Source: Azospirillum sp. OGB3
GTDB taxonomy: Bacteria > Pseudomonadota > Alphaproteobacteria > Azospirillales > Azospirillaceae
Direction of reading: 5' to 3'
Assembly (NCBI RefSeq): GCF_014192915.1
Contig: NZ_JACHYN010000005.1
Coordinates: 186,001 to 250,000 of the forward strand
DNA: 64,000 nt
Below, piece after piece: positions 16,543 through 24,274 of the stretch (position 1 is its first letter; each line of letters starts with the position of its first letter). The notes under the pieces are model-generated. The model was not told the DNA's origin and made no database searches. It saw only the letters and a program-made list of their open reading frames with translations. Position numbers and translations under genes: made by a program.

Positions 16543-18021
16543 TTACTGGAAGAATTCGATCCGGTTCAGGATCAGCTGCGCGTTGGTCAGCGGATCGCGC
16601 GAGGCGGTCAGCTGCGCCGGCAGCGTGACGTCCTGGCTCTTTCCGCCGACGCCCGGATCGCCCTCACGGGCGGTGAGGCGCGGCGACTCCCAGATCATCG
16701 CCCGGCCGCATTTCTGCAGGCGGCAGTTGACGCCGATCTTCTCGCCGGACTCGATCCGCGACAGCAGGGCGCGGGAGCCGAAATAGGTGTCCAGTTCCAC
16801 CTTCACGTCGCAGGCGCCGTCGCGGATCGCCACCGCCGCCGGGGCGGTTCCGTCGCCGTCGGACAGCGCGTCGCGGGTGCTCAGGTTGTTGATGATCGTG
16901 AACTTGATGGCGCGGGCCCAGTCGGGATTGCCCAGCGCCGCTCCGCCGACGCCGATCCGGCCGCAGTTCGCGGAGAAGGCCATCGCCGGATAGTCGACCA
17001 TGTCCGGAGCGTCGGCCGGCGCAACGTCGAGCGCGACGCCGGACGAGCCGCCCTTCATGCCCATGAAGGCCACCGTCCCGGTCGCCGGCTTCTTCGCTTC
17101 GCCGCCAAATTCCAGGCTGTTCACCCGCATGCCGGTCTGGGCGATGAAGCTCGGCGGGTTCTGCTCCATGAAGCCGCGCTCCAGCGTCACCGAACGCACC
17201 AGCGACCCGTTCTTGATGACGTCCCCGTGCCAGACGCGGATCGTCTTGTCGGGGCCGGCATCGACCGCCCAGCCGGCCGGCCGGTTGTCCAGGGCCAGCT
17301 CATGCGGCGCGATGCCGACGATGCGGACCCAGGCGTTGCACGCCGCCGTGCCGTAACGGTAGGCGTCGGTCGTCCCGCCGATCTTGATCCACTGCCCAAC
17401 CGACAGGCCCAGCGTGGTGAAGTCGAGAGCGGTGGACCCGAGCCCGGTCAGCGTGGTGGCGAGATCTCCGGAGGCTCCTTCGAACCCCACCACCTTCAGC
17501 CGCGCCGCGGCGCCCGGAGCGGCCTCGTCCAGCAGGCCGCCACCCGCGAAGACCGGAGCGGTGGCGGAGCCGGCGGTCACCTTGCGCACCCCGTTGTTGG
17601 CGGCCTCGAAACCGCTGAAGCGCACCAGATGACCGGCCGCGAAGGCCGGGCCGTCGGTCACGGCGACGATCTGCGCATCGGCGCTCACCGAGGCCACCGC
17701 CGACGCCGGCAGGCCGTCGTTGTCACGGAACGGCGTGTTCACCCAGTCGGCGCAGAAGGCGCTGACGATCTCGGAGTCGAGGAGGCTGCCCGGCACCGGA
17801 TAATGCCATTCGATGCCGATCTGGCCGCCGTTGCTCTGGCCGACGCTCAGCGGATCGGCGTTCATACGGTCGTCGCGCAGCTCCCCGGATTCCTCATAAT
17901 CGGTCTTGTAGGTCAGGCCGATCGAGGTCACCCGCTGCTGGCGCAGGCGCGGGGTGACGGGGGTGGTGCCGGGCACCGCTTCGAGGACACCGGCGAGGCG
18001 CACCCGGTTCGAACTGGTCAT
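16543..18021 (-). CDS. Phage major tail tube protein
   Basis: Protein of 492 residues. The ATG at 18021 is chosen because AAAGGAG stands nine bases upstream; longer frames run back across a terminator. MTSSNRVRLAGVLEAVPGTT opens a fold typical of siphovirus tube proteins, and the C-terminal half (KSQDVTLPAQLTASRDPLTN) resembles their last strands. Larger than lambda V, it has a middle insertion with SAPVFAGGGLLDEAAPGAAA-like Ig or beta segments (about residues 100-260), which may decorate the tube. It polymerises into the tail tube around the tape measure. It is the first recognisable structural gene of the locus; nothing resembling a head or head-tail connector gene lies upstream of it. Confidence 0.88.
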   Translation of the reverse strand: MTSSNRVRLAGVLEAVPGTTPVTPRLRQQRVTSIGLTYKTDYEESGELRDDRMNADPLSVGQSNGGQIGIEWHYPVPGSLLDSEIVSAFCADWVNTPFRDNDGLPASAVASVSADAQIVAVTDGPAFAAGHLVRFSGFEAANNGVRKVTAGSATAPVFAGGGLLDEAAPGAAARLKVVGFEGASGDLATTLTGLGSTALDFTTLGLSVGQWIKIGGTTDAYRYGTAACNAWVRIVGIAPHELALDNRPAGWAVDAGPDKTIRVWHGDVIKNGSLVRSVTLERGFMEQNPPSFIAQTGMRVNSLEFGGEAKKPATGTVAFMGMKGGSSGVALDVAPADAPDMVDYPAMAFSANCGRIGVGGAALGNPDWARAIKFTIINNLSTRDALSDGDGTAPAAVAIRDGACDVKVELDTYFGSRALLSRIESGEKIGVNCRLQKCGRAMIWESPRLTAREGDPGVGGKSQDVTLPAQLTASRDPLTNAQLILNRIEFFQ

Positions 18022-18268
18022 GTTGAACGGCTCCTTTCGGCCAAAAAAAAAAGCCGCCCGAAGGCGGCTTGGCGGCGGATGGGACCGGTCGTGGGATGGT
18101 CCCTCCGTTGGGATCGTGCCGTTCCGGTTCGCCCGATGGGGCAAAGGGAACACCCAGGTCCTTGGGTTCCTCCGCCGACGGGAACACGGGTTCCACCCCG
18201 GCGAAGAGGCACACGATCAAAACAACGACGCCCGCCGCGGCGGAGCCGGGCGGGCGCGGGTAACGCAT
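17894..18268 (-). CDS. Possible leader ORF spanning the terminator before the tail operon
   Basis: A 124-codon frame opens at an ATG at 18268 preceded by AGGAG (18272-18276) and, 18 bases further up, by TATAAT (18286-18291, minus strand). The start is MRYPRPPGSAAAGVVVLIVC with one hydrophobic segment, then Pro-rich sequence. The frame reads through the hairpin and T-run at 18043-18070 and ends 128 bases inside the tail-tube gene. Either this is chance, or it is a leader peptide whose translation prevents the terminator from folding. No homologue is recognised. Only the first 60 codons have the strong G/C third-position bias expected of a real gene here. Confidence 0.35.
   Translation of the reverse strand: MRYPRPPGSAAAGVVVLIVCLFAGVEPVFPSAEEPKDLGVPFAPSGEPERHDPNGGTIPRPVPSAAKPPSGGFFFWPKGAVQHDQFEPGAPRRCPRSGARHHPRHPAPAPAAGDLDRPDLQDRL
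18043..18070 (-). terminator. Strong intrinsic terminator/attenuator in the 5' leader of the tail operon
   Basis: On the minus strand GCCGCC-TTCG-GGCGGC is followed by ten T residues (A-run 18043-18052 on the plus strand; stem 18053-18058 with 18063-18068). It sits 20 bases upstream of the tail-tube start, between the only visible -10-like element and the gene, and could act as an attenuator or be the relic terminator of lost upstream phage genes. Confidence 0.85.
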
Positions 18269-18285
18269 TGTCTCCTACAGATTGG

Positions 18286-18291
18286 ATTATA
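18286..18291 (-). promoter_or_regulatory. TATAAT -10-like element facing the tail operon
   Basis: A perfect TATAAT hexamer on the minus strand lies in a locally AT-rich island of otherwise very GC-rich DNA, 18 bases before the leader ATG at 18268. No clear TTGACA-like -35 is present at 16-18 bp, so an activator or another sigma context may be needed. It is the only good promoter-like site upstream of the tail genes. Confidence 0.4.
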
Positions 18292-18509
18292 TTCCTCGAC
18301 TTGTAAAGCACTTTCTTGCTCCGTCCAGCAGATGCGTCGACGGCACCGCCCGAACGCCGTGGTCGCCGCCAACGGCGCGGTCCAGATCCGGCAGTCGGGA
18401 TCATCGATGCGTCGATGCTCGGGTGGGCGCTGGACGGGGCGCGTCGGCATCGCCAAACTCTACGGAGGCGGGTTGAACGGACGAACCGACGAGGGGGAGA
18501 GGGGACGCC

Positions 18510-19904
18510 ATGGCATTCGCCCACACTCTGGCCGGAACGCGGTACAGATTTCCCGATTTGAAGACGCTGCTCGCCCGCGCCTCGCCGCCGCGCTCGGGCG
18601 ATGCGCTGGCCGGGCTGATCGCCGCCAGCGCGGCGGAGCGGGTGGCCGCGCAGATGGCCCTGGCCGACCTGCCACTGCGCCATGTCCTGAGCGAAGCGGT
18701 CGTCCCCTACGAGGCGGACGAGGTGACCCGGCTGATCGTCGATGGCCACGACGGCGCCGCCTTCGCCCCGGTCGCTCATCTGACCGTCGGCGGCTTCCGC
18801 GACTGGCTGCTGTCGGAGGCGGCGGACGCCGCGGCCCTGACGGCGCTCGCCCCGGGCCTGACGCCGGAGATGGTCGCAGCGGTGTCGAAGATCATGCGGC
18901 TGCAGGACCTGATCGCCGTCGCCGCCAAGACCCGCGTCGTCACGCGCTTTCGCAACACCATCGGCCTGCCGGGGCGCCTCTCCACCCGCCTGCAGCCCAA
19001 CCACCCGGTGGACGACCCGCGCGGCATCGCGGCCAGCGTCCTCGACGGGCTGATGTACGGCAGCGGCGATGCGGTGATCGGCATCAACCCGGCCACCGAT
19101 AGCGTGGAGGCGATGACCACCCTCCTGGAGATGCTGGAGGAGCTTCGCCTGCGCACCGGCGCACCGATCCAATCCTGCGTGCTGGCCCACGTGACCACGG
19201 CGCTGCGGGCGATGGAGCGCGGGGCGCCGGTCGATCTGGTCTTCCAGTCCATCGCCGGGACGGAGGCCGCCAACCGCGCCTTCGGCGTCTCGCTGGCCCT
19301 GCTGGACGAGGCGTGGGAGGCCGGACGGGCGCTGAACCGTGGCACGGTCGGCGACAACCTGATGTATTTCGAGACCGGCCAGGGCAGCGAGCTGTCGTCC
19401 GGCGCGCACGAGGGGGTGGACCAGCAGACGGTGGAGGCACGCTGCTACGCCGTCGCCCGCCGCTACCGGCCGCTTCTGGTCAACACGGTGGTCGGCTTCA
19501 TCGGGCCGGAATACCTCTATGACGGCAAGCAGATCACGCGGGCCGGGCTGGAGGACCATTTCTGCGCCAAGCTTCTCGGCCTGCCGATGGGCTGCGACGT
19601 CTGCTACACCAACCACGCCGAGGCCGACCAGGACGACATGGACGCCCTGCTGACCCTGCTCGGCGTGGCCGGCTGCACCTTCATCATGGGGGTGCCGGGG
19701 GCCGACGACATCATGCTGAACTACCAGAGCACCTCCTTCCACGACGCGCTCTATGTCCGTCAGGTGCTCGGCCGCCGCCCGGCGCCGGAGTTCGAGGCGT
19801 GGCAGCAGGCCGCCGGGATCACCGATTCCGCCGGGCGGCTGCGCTTCGACCTCGCCGCGTCCTGCCTTCTGCCCGCCCTGCCCCTGCCGGAGGAGCAGCC
19901 ATGA
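18510..19904 (+). CDS. eutB: Ethanolamine ammonia-lyase large (heavy) subunit
   Basis: Protein of 464 residues, close to the usual 453-465. With EutC and adenosylcobalamin it converts ethanolamine to acetaldehyde and ammonia. The family sequence is clear throughout: LQPNHPVDDPRGIAASVLDG, YGSGDAVIGINPATDSVEAM, FQSIAGTEAANRAFGVSLAL, YFETGQGSELSSGAHEGVDQ, GFIGPEYLYDGKQITRAGLE and CYTNHAEADQDDMDALLTLL. The ATG follows a GGGGAGAGGGG ribosome site, and the stop overlaps the eutC start (ATGA). No microcompartment shell genes or eutA reactivase are in the window, so this is the cytosolic, shell-free type common in proteobacteria that use ethanolamine as a nitrogen source. Confidence 0.97.
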   Translation: MAFAHTLAGTRYRFPDLKTLLARASPPRSGDALAGLIAASAAERVAAQMALADLPLRHVLSEAVVPYEADEVTRLIVDGHDGAAFAPVAHLTVGGFRDWLLSEAADAAALTALAPGLTPEMVAAVSKIMRLQDLIAVAAKTRVVTRFRNTIGLPGRLSTRLQPNHPVDDPRGIAASVLDGLMYGSGDAVIGINPATDSVEAMTTLLEMLEELRLRTGAPIQSCVLAHVTTALRAMERGAPVDLVFQSIAGTEAANRAFGVSLALLDEAWEAGRALNRGTVGDNLMYFETGQGSELSSGAHEGVDQQTVEARCYAVARRYRPLLVNTVVGFIGPEYLYDGKQITRAGLEDHFCAKLLGLPMGCDVCYTNHAEADQDDMDALLTLLGVAGCTFIMGVPGADDIMLNYQSTSFHDALYVRQVLGRRPAPEFEAWQQAAGITDSAGRLRFDLAASCLLPALPLPEEQP

Positions 19905-20698
19905 CCGAGTCCAAACCGGTGCCCCTTCCCTCCCCGGCCCAACCCGATCGCTGGGCTCATCTGCGCCGCCACACCGACGCGCGGATCGCGCTGGGCCACG
20001 CCGGGAGCGGTCTGCCCACCGCCGCCCACCTCGCCTTCCAGGCCGCCCACGCCCAGGCGCGCGACGCGGTGCACACCCCGCTCGACGCCGCGGCGCTGCT
20101 GGCGGCGTTCGCGGAGCGCGGCTGGCCGGCGGCCGCGGTGACCAGTGCGGCGCCCGACCGCGCCGCCTACCTGAAGCGCCCGGACCTCGGCCGGCAATTG
20201 TCCGAGGAGTCGCAGCGCCGCCTGTCGGAGCCGGTCCGCGCCCCCGACGTCGTGCTGGTGGTCGGCGACGGGCTGAGCGGCACCGCCGTGCAGGCCAACG
20301 CCGTCGCGGTGCTGGAAGCCCTGATCCCTAAGCTCCAGGCGGCCGGGCTGCGGGTCGGGCCGGTGGTGGTGGCGGAGCAGGCGCGGGTGGCGCTGGGCGA
20401 CCCGGTCGGCGCGCTGCTCCAGGCGCAGGCGAGCATCGTCCTGATCGGCGAGCGGCCGGGACTGAGCGCCGCCGACTCGCTGGGCCTCTACCTGACCTGG
20501 GAACCGCGGCCGGGCCGGGTGGACAGCGAGCGCAACTGCATCTCCAACGTCCGAACCGGCGGCCTCGCCCCCGCCGCCGCCGCCGCCCAGGCGGCCGCCC
20601 TGCTCGCCGCCATGTTTGCGCAGCGGCGGTCGGGCATCCTGCTCGACAGCGCGACTCCCGCCACCCCACCGGAACTGCCAAGCGGCGCCGTTCCGTAA
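19901..20698 (+). CDS. eutC: Ethanolamine ammonia-lyase small (light) subunit
   Basis: Protein of 265 residues starting MTESKPVPLPSPAQPDRW, coupled to eutB by a four-base overlap. It contributes to the cobalamin-binding interface of the EutBC complex. Recognisable family segments are RRHTDARIALGHAGSGLPT, YLKRPDLGRQLSEES, VLVVGDGLSGTAVQANAV, ASIVLIGERPGLSAADSLGL and the end motif RNCISNVRTGGL. It is a little shorter than the E. coli protein, mainly at the N-terminus. A short Ala/Pro-rich tail follows the conserved core. No further eut gene follows; the next gene begins 115 bases downstream and encodes an unrelated flavoprotein. Confidence 0.96.
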   Translation: MTESKPVPLPSPAQPDRWAHLRRHTDARIALGHAGSGLPTAAHLAFQAAHAQARDAVHTPLDAAALLAAFAERGWPAAAVTSAAPDRAAYLKRPDLGRQLSEESQRRLSEPVRAPDVVLVVGDGLSGTAVQANAVAVLEALIPKLQAAGLRVGPVVVAEQARVALGDPVGALLQAQASIVLIGERPGLSAADSLGLYLTWEPRPGRVDSERNCISNVRTGGLAPAAAAAQAAALLAAMFAQRRSGILLDSATPATPPELPSGAVP

Positions 20699-20813
20699 CC
20701 AATCCGCATCGGTGCGGCGACGGAATGTTCGCATTCGTCTTAATCCCATTGCGACAAGCGGCGATGCCAAGCACAATCCCCCGGCAAAACAACCGGGGCT
20801 CGGGGTGGCTGCG

Positions 20814-22823
20814 ATGGGAAAGACGCGTGTGCTGGTGCTTGGCGGCGGGCTTGGGGGTGTGTCCGCCGCGCTGACTCTGACGGCGACCGAAGCGTTGCGC
20901 GAGACGTTCGACGTGACGCTGGTCAGCCACGGCTGGCGGCTGGGCGGCAAAGGGGCCAGCGGCCGCAACGCCAAGCAGGGCCAGCGCATCGAGGAGCACG
21001 GGCTGCACATCTTCCTCGGCTTCTACGACAATGCCTTCCGGATGGTGCGCGGCGCCTACGCGGAGTGGGACAAGCCCGCCGACTACGCCTTCCAGACCTG
21101 GACCGACGCCTTCCGCCCGCTGTATCAGGTGACACTGATGCAGGATATTCCGCGCTTCGGCAAGACCCGCTGGCACTCTTGGAACCTCAATTTCCCCGAG
21201 CGCCCCGGCACGCCCGGCGATCCGCGGTCGCTCGGCCCGAACGGCTTCGCGGCCTTCCTGATCGGCGCGCTGCAGAACCTGGTCGCCAAGCACGACCATC
21301 TGCCCGGCCACCTCACCGCCAAGCTCGGGCTGGACGCCCTCGACAAGGCGCGGACCCACATCGAGGAGGCGGGCGACGGCGCGCTGGACCACGGGCTGAT
21401 CGTGGATCTGCTCAAGATCGTCCAGAAGGGCTTCCAGGCGGTCCTGGAGCCGCTGCTGAAGCTGTCGGACGAGGGCTGGGAGTTCGCCTGCTTTGCCGAT
21501 TTCGGCCTTGCCTTCGCCATCGGCTGCTTCGCCGAGGTGCTGCCCTATGGGAAGGGCGGCTTCGACCGCATCAACGGCGAGGACTTCCGCGAATGGCTGC
21601 AGAAGAACGGCATCTCCGACACCTTCGCGTGGTCGGCCCCGGTGCGCCTGCTCTACGACATGTGCTTTTCCTACAAGAACGGCGAAGCGACCGACGGGCC
21701 GGAGAACGCGCGCTTCGCCGCCGGTGCGGCGGCGGAGATCCTTCTGCTGATGGGCTTCGCCTACAAGGGCGCGCCGCTGTGGAAGATGAACGCCGGCATG
21801 GGCGACACCGTCTTCACGCCCGCCTGGTTCGTGCTGAAGCAGCGCGGGGTGGACATCAAGCTGTTCCACCGCCTGACCAAGCTGGAAACCTCGGAAAACG
21901 GCGCCTGGGTGGAGCGGGTGCACCTGAACCGTCAGGTCGATCTCGTCAACGGCGCCTATGACCCGTTCGTCAAGGTCGGCTACGGCGACGACGGGAAATG
22001 GCTCTACTGCTGGCCGTCCGAGCCGGACTGGAGCCAGATCGTCGACGGCGACAAGATCCGCGACGCCGGAATCAACCTGGAATCGGTGTTCTGCCACTGC
22101 ACCGCCGGGGAATCGGTGCTGGAGGTCGGCAAGGAGTTCGACCTCGTCGTCCTGGCCATGCCGCCCGCCGCGCTGGCCGACCCGGCGGCCGAGTTGATGG
22201 ACGCCAATCTGCGCTTCAAGCAGATGGTCGAGGTCACCCCGGCGGTGCCGACCCAGGCGGTCCAGCTCTGGATGACGCCGAGCATCGAGGAGATGGGCTG
22301 GAAGGCCGGTCCGACCGCCATGACCAGCTATGTCGAGGAACTCGACAGCTGGGGCGAGATGAGCCACCTCATCCCCGCCGAATCCTGGCCGTCCGGCACC
22401 GTCAAGGCCGTGGAGTATTTCTGCGGCACCGCCCGCTGGCCGGCTGGCGCCCCGCCCTACGCCTGCGGCCTGCCGCAGCGGATGGCCGCGGACGTCCGCC
22501 GCGACGCCACGCAGTGGCTGAACGCCAACATCGGGGTTCTGTGGCCCAACACGGTCAAGGACGGCGTGTTCGACCAGAGCCAGGTCTATTCCTCCTACTA
22601 CCGCTACAACCTCGACCCGTCGGAACTCTACGTGCAGTGCTTCCCGGCGACGGTGGAGACCCGCCTGAAGCCGGGCGACAGCGGCTTCGTCAACGCCTTT
22701 CTGGCGGGTGACTGGACGCGGACCTGGTTCAGCGCGGGCAGCGCCGAGATCGCCGTCCTGTCCGGAAAGCAGGCCGCCGAGGCCATCGCCCGTCAGACCA
22801 TCGACCTCACCCCGTCCGATTGA
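20814..22823 (+). CDS. FAD-dependent oxidoreductase, carotenoid desaturase/isomerase-like
   Basis: Protein of 669 residues starting MGKTRVLVLGGGLGGVSAAL, a Rossmann dinucleotide-binding start (G10-x-G12-x-x-G15 type), followed by HGWRLGGKGASGRN, the FAD-contact motif seen in phytoene/carotene desaturases and related flavin oxidoreductases. The C-terminal FAD segment is SGFVNAFLAGDWTRTWFSAG, then a helix (SAEIAVLSGKQAAEAIARQT). No membrane segment is seen. The ATG at 20814 is the first consistent with the domain; upstream in-frame sequence is inside eutC's 3' end. A paralogue of similar design lies at 25237-27531. The substrate is unknown; an isoprenoid or other hydrophobic lipid is inferred from the family and the neighbouring FadL-type channel. 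Confidence 0.8.
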   Translation: MGKTRVLVLGGGLGGVSAALTLTATEALRETFDVTLVSHGWRLGGKGASGRNAKQGQRIEEHGLHIFLGFYDNAFRMVRGAYAEWDKPADYAFQTWTDAFRPLYQVTLMQDIPRFGKTRWHSWNLNFPERPGTPGDPRSLGPNGFAAFLIGALQNLVAKHDHLPGHLTAKLGLDALDKARTHIEEAGDGALDHGLIVDLLKIVQKGFQAVLEPLLKLSDEGWEFACFADFGLAFAIGCFAEVLPYGKGGFDRINGEDFREWLQKNGISDTFAWSAPVRLLYDMCFSYKNGEATDGPENARFAAGAAAEILLLMGFAYKGAPLWKMNAGMGDTVFTPAWFVLKQRGVDIKLFHRLTKLETSENGAWVERVHLNRQVDLVNGAYDPFVKVGYGDDGKWLYCWPSEPDWSQIVDGDKIRDAGINLESVFCHCTAGESVLEVGKEFDLVVLAMPPAALADPAAELMDANLRFKQMVEVTPAVPTQAVQLWMTPSIEEMGWKAGPTAMTSYVEELDSWGEMSHLIPAESWPSGTVKAVEYFCGTARWPAGAPPYACGLPQRMAADVRRDATQWLNANIGVLWPNTVKDGVFDQSQVYSSYYRYNLDPSELYVQCFPATVETRLKPGDSGFVNAFLAGDWTRTWFSAGSAEIAVLSGKQAAEAIARQTIDLTPSD

Positions 22824-22836
22824 GAACCCTGATTCA

Positions 22837-24216
22837 ATGCGCGTAATCGCAGCGTTTGCCGCGGCGGCCACTCTGGCCGCCGCGTTTCCGTCCCATGCCA
22901 CCGACGTCTACACCTTCGAAGGGTTCGGGGCCGTGTCCATGGGCATGGGCGGCACCGGGGCGGCGTCCGACATCGGCGGCGCCGCCATGATCTTCAACCC
23001 GGCGACCCTGACGCAGCGCTCCTCCTCCTACCTGGAAGGCGGGCTGGTGGTCGCCGCCCCGACCGGGCTGCGCGCCACGCAGACACGGACCGGCGAGGTG
23101 GCGCACGGCAAGGACACCTTCCCCTTCCAGGGCTACTACATCCCCCAGGGCGGGTTCGTCTGGCGGCATGAAAATCTGGCCCTGGGGCTGGGCGCCTACG
23201 CCCAGGGCGGATTCGGCACCGATTACGGCGAGGGCAGCTTCATGGCCCGCCTGCCGTCCGGCGTCGACAGCGGGCTGCGCACCAGCAGCGAGGCGATGTT
23301 CATGCGCGTCCCGCTGGCCGCCGCCTGGGACGTGACGCCGAAGGTCACGGTGGCGGGCGCCATCGACTATGTGCGGGCGGGTCTGGGCTTCCGCGTCCTC
23401 CAGGGTGCCGACCAGCTCGGCGCGCTCGCCAACAGCGGACGGCTGACCGGACAGGGGCCGATGCTGGGCGCGGCCAGCGCCATGGTCGGGATGGGCGGCG
23501 GCGTCTATTTCGACATCTTCGACCCGTCGATCGCCCGCGCCGGGGTGGAGGGCGACGGGGTCAGCGGCCGGCTCGGCCTGACCTGGAAACCGCAGGCCGA
23601 CACCACCGTCGGCGCCTTCTACCAGTTCCGCACGGCGCTCAACAACCTGACCGGCGACGGCTCGGTGATCGTGCTGGCGCCCGACGGGTCGCGGCTGACA
23701 CAGCCTGCCAAGTACACGCTGGGGAATTTCCAGCTCCCCGCCGAATTCGGCATCGGCGTCAGCCACCGGCTGCGGCCCGACCTGACCCTCGCCTTCGATT
23801 ACCGGCGCGCCTTCTGGGCGCAGGCGCTGCGCCAGTACAACATCCGCGTCGACGTGCCGGGCCTCGGCACGGTGTGGGAGACGCTGCCGCAACGCTACCG
23901 CGACATCAACATCTTCGCGGTCGGCGCCGCCTACCGGGTGACCGACGCGCTGACCCTGCGGGCCGGCTTCCGCTGGGCCGACAAGACCGCCCCGGCGGAG
24001 GACATCGTCTCGGTGATCCCGGTGGTCATCACCAAGCACGCCGGCTTCGGCGTCGGCTACGCCTTCTCCGAGACGCTGCGGCTGGACGGCGCCTTTTCCC
24101 ACGGCTTCCAGGAGTGCGTGAGCAACAGCACGCCGCCCAACGGCTCCGCCGTCAATCCAGGGAAATTCTGCAACGGGACCGACATCGTGGCGCTGAGCCT
24201 CAGCGCCTCGTTCTGA
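22837..24216 (+). CDS. FadL-type outer membrane transport protein
   Basis: Protein of 459 residues starting MRVIAAFAAAATLAAAFPSH with a signal peptide cleaved near SHA|TDVYTFEGF. The hatch motif GMGGTGAASDIGGAAMIFNP followed by ATLT is the hallmark of FadL/TodX (OMPP1) channels that move long-chain fatty acids or other hydrophobic molecules through the outer membrane by lateral diffusion. Alternating beta strands follow, and the chain ends in an aromatic residue (LSLSASF), as required for barrel insertion. It begins 13 bases after the flavoprotein stop, so the two are one operon: hydrophobic substrate entry next to a hydrophobic-substrate oxidoreductase. The cargo is not known. Confidence 0.92.
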   Translation: MRVIAAFAAAATLAAAFPSHATDVYTFEGFGAVSMGMGGTGAASDIGGAAMIFNPATLTQRSSSYLEGGLVVAAPTGLRATQTRTGEVAHGKDTFPFQGYYIPQGGFVWRHENLALGLGAYAQGGFGTDYGEGSFMARLPSGVDSGLRTSSEAMFMRVPLAAAWDVTPKVTVAGAIDYVRAGLGFRVLQGADQLGALANSGRLTGQGPMLGAASAMVGMGGGVYFDIFDPSIARAGVEGDGVSGRLGLTWKPQADTTVGAFYQFRTALNNLTGDGSVIVLAPDGSRLTQPAKYTLGNFQLPAEFGIGVSHRLRPDLTLAFDYRRAFWAQALRQYNIRVDVPGLGTVWETLPQRYRDINIFAVGAAYRVTDALTLRAGFRWADKTAPAEDIVSVIPVVITKHAGFGVGYAFSETLRLDGAFSHGFQECVSNSTPPNGSAVNPGKFCNGTDIVALSLSASF

Positions 24217-24239
24217 AGGCCTCTCATATCTGAAGAACG

Positions 24240-24274
24240 GGCGCCGGCCTTCCCTCGGGCCGGCGCCTCTTTCC
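24240..24274 (+). terminator. Rho-independent terminator after the FadL-like gene
   Basis: A perfect 10-bp stem GGCGCCGGCC / GGCCGGCGCC (24240-24249 with 24258-24267) with an 8-base loop is followed by TCTTTCC. It lies in the 58-bp gap between convergent genes and ends the rightward flavoprotein-FadL transcript. Confidence 0.8.

Larger units (their letters stand above)
18022..18509. other. Intergenic region between tail tube and eutB
   Basis: This region is where the head and packaging genes of a complete siphovirus would lie. It contains only the terminator at 18043-18070, the possible leader frame from 18268, a TATAAT on the minus strand at 18286-18291, and the upstream region of eutB on the plus strand with GGGGGAGAGGGG before the eutB ATG. 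No terminase, portal, capsid, connector or integrase fragment is recognisable, and no cobalamin-riboswitch-like element is evident before eutB. Confidence 0.6.

Noticed and set aside
18270..18509. Cobalamin riboswitch upstream of eutBC
   Set aside because: Expected because the enzyme uses adenosylcobalamin, but no B12-box-like sequence or suitable structure could be picked out.
18018..19742. A 574-codon minus frame antisense to eutB
   Set aside because: The sense strand is a canonical EutB; the antisense translation has no family features and crosses the terminator.
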